From positions 28,869 to 92,868 of the forward strand of contig CARUPR010000007.1 of NCBI GenBank assembly GCA_949077035.1: DNA of 64,000 nt, read 5' to 3'. The stretch's first letter is position 1; the number at the start of each line of letters is the position of its first letter. Shown here piece after piece: positions 16,929 through 24,927 of the stretch. The DNA is from an uncultured Eubacteriales bacterium (GTDB lineage: Bacteria > Bacillota > Clostridia > Christensenellales > UBA1242). The notes under the pieces are model-generated. The model worked only from the letters and a program-made list of their open reading frames with translations. It was not told where the DNA came from and ran no database searches. The position numbers and the translations under genes are program-made.

Positions 16929-18026
16929 CTATATTTTATACTTGCTGCGAAGTGATATAAGCAGTTTTTTTGAATTTGAATGACATAAATGGGCATTAAA
17001 AGCATTTAATCTGACATCAATATATTCTCTATCTACAAGATTTTGATTGCGCAACTTTGATAATATCTTTACATTTTTTTTAAGCCTTGCTTTTGCAATG
17101 CCGCGCAAAAATGTTTTTATTTTACCATTTTCACAGAGTATATGCCTAAACCCTAAAAAGTCAATTCCATTTTCAAGTTTGCCTATTTGCGTTTTGCTGT
17201 TGAGGGACAATTCAAGTTCTTCACTCACACACTTTTCGATTTCTTGTTTGCAAAATTTAAGATATTCTTTATCATCATGCACCAAAATCATGTCATCCAT
17301 ATATCGGACATAATACTTTATTCTAAGCTTCTCTTTAATTAATCTGTCGACCTTGTTTAGATAAAACAACCCAAACCACTGGCTGGTTTGATTACCAATC
17401 GGAAGCCCAATTTTTGTATCATTGTTTTTGCTTTTCAATATAGTTTCAATAAACCATAAATCCTCTTCATCAAGGGAGGTTTTTTCAAGATTTTTCAATA
17501 ATATTTGGTGATTTATACTTTGAAAATATTTTTTTATATCACACTTTAAAAAATATCCCGACTTGCCAAATTTGCGATAATATTCCTTTAAAAATTTATG
17601 TAATCTTTGAATACCAAAAAATGTCCCTTTTCCTTTTCTGCAGGCAACATTGTCATAAATCAAAGCTTTTTCCATCTTTTTTTCTAAAATATTAAAACAA
17701 AAAGCCATCAAAACAACTCTATCCTTATAAGGTAGAGCTTCAATCAGTCTTTCTTTTGGCTCAAATATTTTGAATGTTTTATATTTGCCCGGCTTGTAGG
17801 TCTTTGATAATAAAGCTTTTGATAATGATGTTAAGTTTATCGGTAAATTTATTTCAAAAGAGACTATTTCCTTTCTGTGCTGCTTAGAAACTCTGCACTT
17901 TTTGTGTGCGTCAAGTAATTTTTGAATTGTAAAAGCTTCTTCAAACAATTTATAGACTCCTTGTATTTTAAAATGATGGCCATCTTCCTTTCGGTAAACT
18001 CTCAAAAATTTCTCGTTGATTGTCAA
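16929..18026 (-). CDS. DGR reverse transcriptase
   Basis: 365 aa. The RT palm has the first catalytic Asp in 'LKCDIKKYF' (D163) and the YMDD box at 242-245. 'GNQTSQ' (211-216) fits the GxxxSQ motif 4 that marks DGR-type reverse transcriptases; group II intron RTs differ there and have maturase/endonuclease domains, absent here. Motif 7 'FLGFRH' is near 295. The annotated start is a TTG without a clear Shine-Dalgarno, so the exact N terminus is uncertain. It lies between TR and target, all reading leftward. Role: reverse-transcribes TR RNA with adenine-specific errors to rewrite VR. Confidence 0.93.
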   Translation of the reverse strand: MTINEKFLRVYRKEDGHHFKIQGVYKLFEEAFTIQKLLDAHKKCRVSKQHRKEIVSFEINLPINLTSLSKALLSKTYKPGKYKTFKIFEPKERLIEALPYKDRVVLMAFCFNILEKKMEKALIYDNVACRKGKGTFFGIQRLHKFLKEYYRKFGKSGYFLKCDIKKYFQSINHQILLKNLEKTSLDEEDLWFIETILKSKNNDTKIGLPIGNQTSQWFGLFYLNKVDRLIKEKLRIKYYVRYMDDMILVHDDKEYLKFCKQEIEKCVSEELELSLNSKTQIGKLENGIDFLGFRHILCENGKIKTFLRGIAKARLKKNVKILSKLRNQNLVDREYIDVRLNAFNAHLCHSNSKKLLISLRSKYKI

Positions 18027-18162
18027 GATGACCGTATTCTTCTATCTCTTGAAAAGAGAATAGAAAAGATAAGATTCCTTTGCCTTACACTCTGTATTGT
18101 TTTACCTAAAACAATCATAAACCGGCTGTTTTATAACAAGCGAAAACTCGTTCTTCAAAGGC
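18027..18162 (-). ncRNA. Spacer region downstream of TR (likely part of the DGR template RNA)
   Basis: 136 bp between TR and rt with no open frame. In studied DGRs the sequence just 3' of TR is structured and needed for cDNA priming. Here it contains self-complementary pieces such as GAACGAG-TTTTCG and AAACAAT..ATTGTTTT. The RNA role is inferred from the family. Confidence 0.45.
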
Positions 18163-18270
18163 AAATCTGGACACAACCCAGAGCTCTTTTTGTTTGCATT
18201 TTTATTGTTGAGCGACCCGTCATTGTTTATTTCGTTTACATTATTTTTAGAGTAGGCCGAGCGCAGAAAA
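18163..18270 (-). repeat. DGR template repeat (TR)
   Basis: 108 bp between avd and rt. In the VR frame it reads FLRSAYSKNNVNEINNDGSL, then Asn/Lys-rich codons, ending SSGLCP. The adenine-rich AAC/AAT/AAA codons mark the positions open to mutagenesis. GC-rich blocks (AGGCCGAGCGC, GAGCGACCCGTC) hold the conserved framework. Confidence 0.93.
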
Positions 18271-18335
18271 AAAAGAGCACTGGGGAAATTTCAATCTTAT
18301 CTTAATTAAAGCGTCACCGCATTAATCCAATTTTA

Positions 18336-18902
18336 TCAGCCAAATCTATCGGCATCACTTTTTCGCCAAGCAACTAAAAGATTTATACAATCAGCCACCT
18401 GCAGGGAAATTTGTTCATATTGTTTTTTCAATATACATTGACTTTCCATAGATAGAAATGCCATATATCCAAGAAGTTTCAACTTTAAAAACGCTTGATG
18501 CTGACACTCTTTTCTTCTATCTTTGTTTTTTGTGTTATCCATTCGCATAGTGTTTGCTTCAATCAAATATTCCAAACAATCAAGACAATAATTTTGCAGC
18601 CTATTGACAAAAACCGCCCTAAATTTTTTTGGAGATTTTTCGGTAACAGTCATTATGTAGGCGGCAAGCTTTTTAGTTTTTGTGATAACCAACAATTCAC
18701 TTGAATTTGACCTTATTTTAGTGTCTTTGTCCATACCTTCAAGTTCTTCCAAAAAAACTTTATCTTCAATAAATTTCTTTTTATTTGCCTTCGCAACGCC
18801 TTGCGCCGTTGCGATTTTATCCTCATCGCTCTCCTTTCTCTCTTCCTGAAGAGGGACAGTCATTTGCAACTGCAATTTGCGATTTCTTCCTATGTTGTCC
18901 AT
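18336..18902 (-). CDS. Avd-like accessory variability protein
   Basis: 188 aa from the ATG at 18902 (GGGAG 5 nt upstream; the longer frame to 18989 crosses the promoter). The first 75 residues are charged. Residues about 75-185 form a four-helix bundle with 'KKLAAYIMTVTEKSPKKFRAVF', 'NRLQNYCLDCLEYLIEAN' and a basic surface. This is the pattern of bAvd/four-helix-bundle proteins that bind the DGR RT and template RNA. The position directly upstream of TR and rt is the canonical DGR order. The assignment rests on pattern and context rather than an alignment. Confidence 0.85.
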   Translation of the reverse strand: MDNIGRNRKLQLQMTVPLQEERKESDEDKIATAQGVAKANKKKFIEDKVFLEELEGMDKDTKIRSNSSELLVITKTKKLAAYIMTVTEKSPKKFRAVFVNRLQNYCLDCLEYLIEANTMRMDNTKNKDRRKECQHQAFLKLKLLGYMAFLSMESQCILKKQYEQISLQVADCINLLVAWRKSDADRFG

Positions 18903-18920
18903 AAAGACTCCCTTTGCGGT

Positions 18921-18949
18921 ATTATAACATAACCATTGCAGCAAAACAA
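18921..18949 (-). promoter_or_regulatory. Promoter of avd-TR-rt
   Basis: TTGTTT (18949-18944), 17-bp spacer, TATAAT (18926-18921), about 18 nt before the avd ATG. It could produce the TR-containing transcript. Confidence 0.6.
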
Positions 18950-18989
18950 TACCTATTTTAAGAAAATTTACAACAATCCAAAATATCAA

Positions 18990-19163
18990 AATAGATAATC
19001 TTCAAAAATATTCTCATGCCCAATAAAAACACCAAAGAAAAAAGATAGCACTCTCGCTATCCTGCCCGTCTTGCTTCCTATCACTTTGTTTATCATATCT
19101 TTCATAATACACTTTAGCTGTCATATCATCCTTCAAAAACACCCTATTCGCTATTTTTGATTT
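18990..19163. other. Intergenic stretch with one dispersed-repeat copy
   Basis: No gene is seen. Around 19030-19080 is a degenerate copy of the intergenic repeat family (AGCACTCTCGCTATCCTGCC then CTTGCTTCC), described in the findings. Confidence 0.5.
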
Positions 19164-19490
19164 TCAAATAGAAAAGTTTTGTCCTTCAATATAATTTATT
19201 TTTTTACCAAGCCCTGTTGCATATTCAATTTCTTTTTTTGTGCTTTTGCCAATATACCCATTTTTATTAATAACAAGAATTTCATCGGCAATTTCTATTC
19301 TTTTTAAGTGCAAATCTTTCAATAATAAAGATTTGGCACCATCAAGTTCATCTTCCACAAAATCAAATACTGGCATTAAAACAATATTGCCAAGAAGGGA
19401 TAGCTTTTTAAGTTCTCTGACAAAATCTTCTTTAAACTTTGCACTTCCACAAAGGGTAATTATCTTTGTTTTTTCTAATTTGTTTGACAC
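19164..19490 (-). CDS. Nucleoside 2-deoxyribosyltransferase-like protein
   Basis: 108 aa from a GTG at 19490, 10 nt after AAGGAG; the longer in-frame extension to 19541 has no ribosome site. 'KIITLCGSAKF' at the N terminus, 'ADEILVINKNGYIGKSTKKEIEYA' and 'GKKINY' fit the Rossmann-like nucleoside deoxyribosyltransferase / DUF4406-type fold. That family transfers deoxyribose between bases or cleaves N-glycosidic bonds, and members often accompany mobile or conflict systems. Catalytic Glu candidates are in 'KKEIEYA'. The function is inferred. Confidence 0.65.
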   Translation of the reverse strand: MSNKLEKTKIITLCGSAKFKEDFVRELKKLSLLGNIVLMPVFDFVEDELDGAKSLLLKDLHLKRIEIADEILVINKNGYIGKSTKKEIEYATGLGKKINYIEGQNFSI

Positions 19491-19540
19491 TTCTTTCCAT
19501 CTCCTTAACTTTATTATAACATACAAAAAGCAAAATCCCA

Positions 19541-19842
19541 AACCAATCCCATAAAAGCCTATATTGCTTCCCTAAAGAAAGCATTCTCGCTATCCTTCCC
19601 ACCTTGCCTTCCGCAAAAATCATCTTATTTTCTATCTATCTTACCTTCCGCAATAATTATCTTACTTCCTGCCATTCTAAATTCCATAAAGAAAGCACGC
19701 AACTTGCGACCTAGCTTGCCTTCCTAAAAAAAATACACACCCTGCATTATTAAGGTGTGTATATTTGGGCGGACTGCTGTTCTGTTTGTTTGTATTTTGT
19801 TCTATTAAAAATTACAAAACCAGCATGCAGGACAAGTGCAAC
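19541..19842. other. Intergenic region with repeat copies and a terminator
   Basis: 302 bp without a gene. It carries three or four degenerate copies of the dispersed repeat (CTTCC..AAAGAAAGCA..CTTGC) at about 19568-19730, then the terminator at 19733-19762. Confidence 0.6.
19731..19764 (-). terminator. Terminator of the CYTH-like gene
   Basis: Stem ATACACACC (19733-19742) / GGTGTGTAT (19754-19762), followed by T8 on the minus strand. Confidence 0.8.
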
Positions 19843-20340
19843 CTAAATCGAATTTATTTTAAACTCATCAATTATAGCTTTTAATTCATTGTTGCATAAA
19901 TTCTCAACCTTATTTCTTTCCCCTTCAACTGCAACAACTTTCATTTCAGGAGATGTATAGTCGTCAATTTCAAAGATAATATCGTCTTTAATAAAGACAT
20001 ACCTTGTTCTAAAATTATCAGCAACTAATTTAAAATTAAGCACATCCAAAAGGGACAAAACGAATGGCATTAGTTCATCTGTCACGACCAAAACCTCTGA
20101 CTCCTTTGATGATTTTTTGCCATCAATTTCAACTCCTGCAAACTTAAAATCAAAATAAGTTTTCCTTCCATTTTCATCTTTTTCAACAGTTAAGCGAGAA
20201 ATTAAATGTGAATTGTAAATACTTTCATACACTTTTCTATTTTGAGATGCTACTGAAATTTGTTTAAAATTATTTTCTTTACAAAATTTGATAAAAGGCT
20301 CTATAAATTTCACCTTAAAGCTATGCTCATATTCTTCCAT
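19843..20340 (-). CDS. Hypothetical protein, possibly CYTH-like
   Basis: 165 aa, not firmly recognised. The C-terminal half reads 'RTRYVFIKDDIIFEIDDYTSPEMKVVAVEGE', resembling the alternating acidic strands of CYTH (class IV adenylate cyclase/triphosphatase) domains. The N-terminal EXEXK is not clear: 'EYEHSFKVKF' is the closest. A clear GGAGT site precedes the ATG. It is last in a run with peptidase S51 and the S-4TM protein (65-bp gap). Confidence 0.5.
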   Translation of the reverse strand: MEEYEHSFKVKFIEPFIKFCKENNFKQISVASQNRKVYESIYNSHLISRLTVEKDENGRKTYFDFKFAGVEIDGKKSSKESEVLVVTDELMPFVLSLLDVLNFKLVADNFRTRYVFIKDDIIFEIDDYTSPEMKVVAVEGERNKVENLCNNELKAIIDEFKINSI

Positions 20341-20405
20341 AAAGGACTCCTTAATTGCTTTGATTTCAAAAAATTATAGGTTTAAAAAATCTAATTGAAT
20401 TATTT

Positions 20406-21158
20406 TTATTGCAAATCAATTTCATCTTTATCTTTATTTTGCTCCAGCAGTTCAACTTCGCCCTTTGTTATGTCATACATTTTGCCGAATTGAGCCACTT
20501 TCCCATAATTATCTATCAAATAATATGAGTCATTTGGAATACCGATTAAACTTCTTTTATGAGACATAGGCAGAACATAGTCATTTATTACGTCAATTTC
20601 ATTGCATTCAATTTGATATTTTAAATTTTCGCCATCAAAGTGGGGAATTATTATTTTATCAATTACTCCCAGACCTTTTAGCCATCGTTTTTCTTTTATG
20701 TCTGCGAGTTCTTCAGGGAAATTTGCAACAGTTGAGCATAAATTCATTGAGCCAGCCGAAAGTCCGATTGTGAGCCCATCAAATTGTTTTAAAAGTTTTT
20801 TAAGTTTTATTTTTTCAAAGAATTGTTTTTGACATACACATTTACCGCCAGCTAAAATTAAAAGGTCGGCTCCTAATATAATGTCTTTTGCTTTTTTTAA
20901 ATTTCGTTTATCTAAAACAATTTTCTCCTCAAAATCAAATCCAGATAGTTTAAAACTTTCAAAGACAACAATGGTTCTAGCATCGTTTTCTTCACAATTG
21001 TTTGGATTATTGGAGAGCCAAACAATTCTTTTATTTTGCTTAATATATTTTTTTAAGTTTGTCAAAATTTCATTGTGGTTTGTGATAGGCAGCACAATTT
21101 TGTTTCCATTATCATCTTTCTTATGCGTTTCAATTCTGCTTGCTAAAATAAATGCCAT
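20406..21158 (-). CDS. Peptidase S51 (dipeptidase E/cyanophycinase-like)
   Basis: 250 aa. The nucleophile is in 'GLSAGSMNL' near residue 134, preceded by 'LLILAGG' at about 100; 'IIPHFDGE' near 172 supplies the His-Asp pair region. This is the S51 arrangement of class-I glutamine-amidotransferase-like peptidases. The C terminus NKDKDEIDLQ is acidic. The gene begins 12 bp after the S-4TM stop behind GGAG and is probably co-transcribed. The substrate is unknown; S51 enzymes cleave Asp-X dipeptides, cyanophycin or related amides. Confidence 0.82.
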   Translation of the reverse strand: MAFILASRIETHKKDDNGNKIVLPITNHNEILTNLKKYIKQNKRIVWLSNNPNNCEENDARTIVVFESFKLSGFDFEEKIVLDKRNLKKAKDIILGADLLILAGGKCVCQKQFFEKIKLKKLLKQFDGLTIGLSAGSMNLCSTVANFPEELADIKEKRWLKGLGVIDKIIIPHFDGENLKYQIECNEIDVINDYVLPMSHKRSLIGIPNDSYYLIDNYGKVAQFGKMYDITKGEVELLEQNKDKDEIDLQ

Positions 21159-21170
21159 AGTTTTCTTCTC

Positions 21171-22235
21171 CTATTTTGCTTTTTTTACTGTTTGAACTTT
21201 TGGCTTTGCTGGTTGTTTTACGCCCTGCTTTTCACTTTTTTTCGTGTTTGATTTTTTAGTTGTTGATTTTCTAACATTTTTAGATGATGATATTTTTTCA
21301 GTTTTATCGACAGTTTGGTCAATCTTTACAGTTGAATTTGCTTTATTATCATTATTGATAGATTTATTATATCTTTTTTCAAGGAATGTTGGAATTACAA
21401 ATGCACTTGAACGATAGTTAAAAAGTCCATCAGCAAGCATTCGCATATTGCGTTCGTCTGACATATAAAGCAATTTTTTGTTTTCTGACAGCTTGTCAAT
21501 TTGCTCAGTTATATTCATTAAGTTTTGAAGTTGACGCATTTGCAGTCTGCAACTATACCATGAATTTCCTATCGTTGTAATTGCAGATAGAGAAGGTATC
21601 AATATGTTTATCAATGTAGTAATAAATGAATCGTTGAAGCTTAAGGCAATCAAAAATATTAAAACACAAAAACCTATCCAAATTGTTAAAAAGAAAGGCT
21701 GAATTGAAAGATAAAGCTTGTAATCGGAGTGAACAACTTTGCGAATATATTCAAATTGTGCTGTTGATTGTTTTGGGTCGGCATCTTCATTATAAAGATA
21801 ATTTTGAAATTTTTTGTCAGCTTTTCTTTTTGTCTTTCTTGCGTATTCTTCAACTACTGTATTAGAAATAGGGCGAAGAATTGAAGGGTTGAGGGTGCCA
21901 AACACAAAAGATTCATATTTATCATGAAGAACTGTGCCTTCGGTGTGCATTCGATTAATATAAAAACCTAGCACAAGTCCGACTACTAAGAGAACACCAG
22001 ATATAAGATTGATTACTGTTGCAATTATCTGTTGTATATCTTCAATATTTTTTACTTTAGGCATTAATTGTGGTAAGTATCTGTTGAAAATAGCAGCAAG
22101 GCATATAGCAAAAGATAAAAAAATCATCAAATACTTAACTGATTTTTCCTTTTGTAAACAATAATGGCTTGCTCTTAAATATGTAATTGCTTCGTTTTCA
22201 TTTTGAAGTTGAACTAGTTTATTTTTCTGTTTCAT
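21171..22235 (-). CDS. S-4TM-family putative pore-forming effector
   Basis: 354 aa from the ATG at 22235. 'NENEAITYLRASHYCLQKEKSVK' is followed by four TM helices (about residues 33-53, 70-93, 177-200, 203-225) and a soluble helical region, the layout of the S-4TM proteins proposed as pore-forming effectors in nucleotide-dependent conflict systems. The last 55 residues are a Lys/Ser/Thr-rich disordered tail. The TTG that would extend the frame to 22271 is the -35 box of the gene's own promoter. The -10 lies 7 nt before the ATG, so the mRNA is probably leaderless. Confidence 0.75.
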   Translation of the reverse strand: MKQKNKLVQLQNENEAITYLRASHYCLQKEKSVKYLMIFLSFAICLAAIFNRYLPQLMPKVKNIEDIQQIIATVINLISGVLLVVGLVLGFYINRMHTEGTVLHDKYESFVFGTLNPSILRPISNTVVEEYARKTKRKADKKFQNYLYNEDADPKQSTAQFEYIRKVVHSDYKLYLSIQPFFLTIWIGFCVLIFLIALSFNDSFITTLINILIPSLSAITTIGNSWYSCRLQMRQLQNLMNITEQIDKLSENKKLLYMSDERNMRMLADGLFNYRSSAFVIPTFLEKRYNKSINNDNKANSTVKIDQTVDKTEKISSSKNVRKSTTKKSNTKKSEKQGVKQPAKPKVQTVKKAK

Positions 22236-22242
22236 GGATATG

Positions 22243-22271
22243 ATTTTATCATAAAGAAAAACTTTTGTCAA
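22243..22271 (-). promoter_or_regulatory. Promoter of the S-4TM gene (leaderless)
   Basis: TTGACA (22271-22266), 17-bp spacer, TAAAAT (22248-22243). The ATG begins 8 nt after the -10 ends, so the start codon is at or next to +1. Confidence 0.75.
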
Positions 22272-22388
22272 TGTTATTTAGAAATAGATTTTGGACTTAA
22301 AATATTTCCATTTATATTGGAAAAAATCAATGTTTTTATTAATGTTTATCTCTTTTAAATACTATCATAATCCCAAAATAATTTCAAT

Positions 22389-22417
22389 TAAAAAAAGAGC
22401 CACAAAAGGCTCTTTTT
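22389..22417 (-). terminator. Terminator of the SDR gene
   Basis: Stem AAAAGAGCC/GGCTCTTTT with loop ACAAAA and T run on the minus strand. Confidence 0.85.
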
Positions 22418-22472
22418 AGTTAGTCCGGACACGGACTATTTCTGGCGGAGAGATAGAGTGTTTATACGCACC

Positions 22473-23210
22473 CTATTTTCTTAATATCCCGCCCCCATTA
22501 ACTTTTAAGTTTTCGCCATTGATATAGTCAGCTTTGTTTGAAAGTAAAAACAAAACTGCGTTTGACATATCTTCAACTTTTCCAAGTCTGTGGCACGGAT
22601 TTCGTTTTTCTTTTCCTTCAATTTCCTCTTTTGTCCAACCAGCAAGTGAAAGTGGTGTCGGTGTAAACGCAGGACTGACACAATTAACTCTTATGTTATA
22701 ATCTGCAAGTTCCATTGCAAGACACTGTGTAAGTGTGATGATTGCAGAAGCCGAGCAACAATAAGCAGAACACTCAGAATCTGGTCTAATCCCAAGAGAA
22801 GAAGCAATATTCACTATGCACGCATTCTCTTGGTTTTTAAGAAGTGGTATTGCATATTTACTACAAAGCATTTTGCCAATGAAATTTGTGTTTACAACTT
22901 TCATATAATTTTCAAGTATGCAAGTCTCTACAAATTCGTCAACATTTGTGCCAGCATTGTTTACGAGCCCATTTAATTTCCCGTAATTCTTCTCAACAAA
23001 AGAAAACATTTCTTTAACTTGTTTTTCGTTTGAAATGTCAGCCTTGCAAATAGAAAACTTATATCCTTTGCTATTAAATTCTTTCTCGACAGCTTTTGCT
23101 TGTTTATCGTTGTTTCCATAATTTAAAACAACTTCATTTCCACTTTTAAGCAAATCTTCAGCAATTTGCTTTCCAATCCCGCTTGTGGCACCGGTCACTA
23201 AATAAATCAT
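22473..23210 (-). CDS. SDR-family oxidoreductase with altered active site
   Basis: 245 aa from the ATG at 23210 (AGAGGT upstream; the 10-residue extension lies in the leader). The Rossmann motif TGATSGIG is at residues 7-14, NNAG near 85, the Ser of 'IASS' near 137 and Tyr in 'SAYCCSA' near 151. The YxxxK lysine is replaced by Ala (Y-C-C-S-A), although the fold and C-terminal 'NGENLKVNGGG' are intact. Classical SDRs need this Lys, so catalysis may be weak or lost. It resembles FabG-type 3-oxoacyl-ACP reductases overall. Confidence 0.85.
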   Translation of the reverse strand: MIYLVTGATSGIGKQIAEDLLKSGNEVVLNYGNNDKQAKAVEKEFNSKGYKFSICKADISNEKQVKEMFSFVEKNYGKLNGLVNNAGTNVDEFVETCILENYMKVVNTNFIGKMLCSKYAIPLLKNQENACIVNIASSLGIRPDSECSAYCCSASAIITLTQCLAMELADYNIRVNCVSPAFTPTPLSLAGWTKEEIEGKEKRNPCHRLGKVEDMSNAVLFLLSNKADYINGENLKVNGGGILRK

Positions 23211-23259
23211 ATTATTTTTACCTCTATTATAATTTACCACAATCGCCCAATAATTCCAA

Positions 23260-23296
23260 CAAAAAACACGCTCCCATTAAAATTAGGGTGCGTGTA
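23260..23296 (-). terminator. Terminator of the 115-aa gene
   Basis: Stem ACACGCTCCC (23266-23275) / GGGTGCGTGT (23286-23295), then a T run on the minus strand. Confidence 0.75.
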
Positions 23297-23353
23297 ATTC
23301 GCTTTTGGCGGAGAGGTAGTAACCTAAAACGAATTTTTAGGCATTTTTGAAAA

Positions 23354-23701
23354 TTACACGATGTTTTCGCCTAATAAAATTTTAGGCATTGTTATTAAAC
23401 ATCTATTCCATCTTTTATAAAAACGTTCTAACCCAAGTTTGGAAATACGAGCGTGAATTTCTTCATTTTCTACTGTCCAATGTAAAATATATGTAACTTT
23501 ACCTACAAATCTTGTTAAACGAATAGGCACTTTACCTTCTTTGACGGAGTTAAAGTCTTCTTGTCTATGCGTGCGTTTTATATAACGTACATCAATTACT
23601 CCCGATTGTGAAAGATAAAATTCCGCAATTTCTTTCATTAGATTTTCAATTTCGTCTTGTTTATCAATTTTGGCTTCATAAATGCAAATTTCATTAAACA
23701 T
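23354..23701 (-). CDS. Hypothetical protein, possibly ABM-like dimeric barrel
   Basis: 115 aa, not recognised with confidence. 'MFNEICIYEAKIDKQDEIENL' and the spacing of beta strands and helices resemble antibiotic-biosynthesis-monooxygenase-type ferredoxin-like barrels. Arg/Lys/His are frequent. The gene has GGAG 11 nt before the ATG and its own promoter (TTGAAA, 17 bp, TATAAT). It lies in the candidate tRNA-Ser island. Confidence 0.6.
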   Translation of the reverse strand: MFNEICIYEAKIDKQDEIENLMKEIAEFYLSQSGVIDVRYIKRTHRQEDFNSVKEGKVPIRLTRFVGKVTYILHWTVENEEIHARISKLGLERFYKRWNRCLITMPKILLGENIV

Positions 23702-23737
23702 AACGCGCTACAACTCCTTGAAATGTAATTTTATTAT

Positions 23738-23766
23738 TTATTATAGCACAAACGAACGTTATTTTC
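23738..23766 (-). promoter_or_regulatory. Promoter of the 115-aa gene
   Basis: TTGAAA, 17-bp spacer, TATAAT in the 60 bp upstream of the ATG at 23701. The coordinates are approximate. Confidence 0.55.
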
Positions 23767-24054
23767 AAGCGTATAGCATATCACAAAAACAAAATGGCAC
23801 TGTGGCGGGTGCTTGATAAAACAAGCGGCTCAGCTTTGCCTCGCCAAACAAGCACACGCCTAAACTTTAACTTTGGAAAATTGAACAAAATAATTGAAAG
23901 AAAAGGCAAACTAAAATTAACCTTTCGCAAAACGAAAGTGGGCACGGCTAAAGCAATCGTGCTCCACTTTTTGTCCACTTTCTCTTTTGTTTCTTGATAT
24001 TAGGTTATTTCTTCATCTCATATCAAGCACCTTCCTCTGCATAAAGTAGCCACT
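23767..24054. other. Non-coding gap in the tRNA-Ser island
   Basis: About 290 bp with overlapping small open frames on both strands and no ribosome site for either. It contains a hairpin GGCACG..CGTGCT near 23940-23963. I see no convincing gene. Confidence 0.5.
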
Positions 24055-24870
24055 TTAGTTATAAATTGCTATTGGTGCAACAACAAATGCTGGACCTTTA
24101 ATAACATCGGCAAATTCTTTAGGAGTCTCTAATTGTTTTTTACTAGGCATACTTCTTCGTTGTTCACGATTCAGTGGCATTTCTCTAAATGTTTTGAAAA
24201 TATCTGTAAGTTGAATGCTATTGCCTTTTTCTACTTTCTTTTGGATTTTACATAAAATTGTAACAACTCCAATAAAATTTTCTTGCTCAACATTAAAACA
24301 AGATTCGTCTAAATAGCAGACAACTTTATAGTCTTTCACATCTCCAAATGACAATACACATGGGATTTCATTCCCTTTTTGTAAACTATTTAAAGATTTA
24401 ATTCCTTGCAATGTCTTTAGAGTTTTATTGTCAATTAAAGGCTTGTCTGAAAAATCTTGAAAAATAGTGCTTAACTTTTCTAATTCGGAAACAGCAGTAG
24501 TTATTTCTTTTAATTTTGAAAATCTTATATTGCCCATAAATTCAACGACTTCGTCTCTATTCAGCATTTTCCAAGACGATTCGTCCATGTATTCAAAGAA
24601 GGGAACCTCAGATTCTTCACTAAGATAAGTTATTAGCTTTTGGACCTTTGATGCTGACGAAATCTCCACTTCCATGAGAGTTTCAATCTCGTTGCTCTTA
24701 TTTTTGCCAATTCCTCCAGATATGGCTTTACACGAACCACTAATTCCTGCGTTCCTAGAATTAGTTTCTTTTGTTGTTTGTGTAACCTTAGTGGGTATAT
24801 AACCTTCGATAGCAGAAAGATAACTATCCAAAATTTGTTCGTTTAAATATAAAAAATTTCTTAATACCAT
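24055..24870 (-). CDS. DUF6414-like hypothetical protein
   Basis: 271 aa. The start 'MVLRNFLYLNEQILDSYLSAIEGYIP' and the strand-rich region 'GDVKDYKVVCYLDESCFNVEQENFIGVVTIL' are reminiscent of DUF6414 proteins, which are found in accessory regions and have no known function. There is a Gly/Ser/Thr-rich segment at residues 30-60 and no TM. GGAGG precedes the ATG, and a CTGACT-17-TATAAT promoter lies at 24918-24890. It is the gene directly downstream of tRNA-Ser, a typical island position. Confidence 0.6.
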   Translation of the reverse strand: MVLRNFLYLNEQILDSYLSAIEGYIPTKVTQTTKETNSRNAGISGSCKAISGGIGKNKSNEIETLMEVEISSASKVQKLITYLSEESEVPFFEYMDESSWKMLNRDEVVEFMGNIRFSKLKEITTAVSELEKLSTIFQDFSDKPLIDNKTLKTLQGIKSLNSLQKGNEIPCVLSFGDVKDYKVVCYLDESCFNVEQENFIGVVTILCKIQKKVEKGNSIQLTDIFKTFREMPLNREQRRSMPSKKQLETPKEFADVIKGPAFVVAPIAIYN

Positions 24871-24889
24871 TTAGCAAACCTCCGAATGT

Positions 24890-24918
24890 ATTATAACATA
24901 ATTTCTAATAAAAGTCAG
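24890..24918 (-). promoter_or_regulatory. Promoter of the DUF6414-like gene
   Basis: CTGACT (24918-24913), 17-bp spacer, TATAAT (24895-24890). Confidence 0.55.
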
Positions 24919-24927
24919 TATTAACAA

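Noticed and set aside
16929..18026. Group II intron or retron reverse transcriptase
   Set aside because: GxxxSQ motif, adjacent Avd-like gene and TR/VR pair indicate a DGR; no maturase or intron RNA features or retron-type msr/msd are seen.
19164..19541. Longer start at 19541 for the deoxyribosyltransferase-like protein
   Set aside because: The extra residues cover the AAGGAG site that serves the GTG at 19490.
22236..22271. TTG start extending the S-4TM protein by 12 residues
   Set aside because: The TTG is the first half of a TTGACA -35 box with a 17-bp-spaced TAAAAT; translation from inside the promoter is implausible.
23781..23997. Two overlapping opposite-strand open frames of 65 and 67 codons
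   Set aside because: No ribosome site on either strand and no recognisable domain; treated as non-coding.
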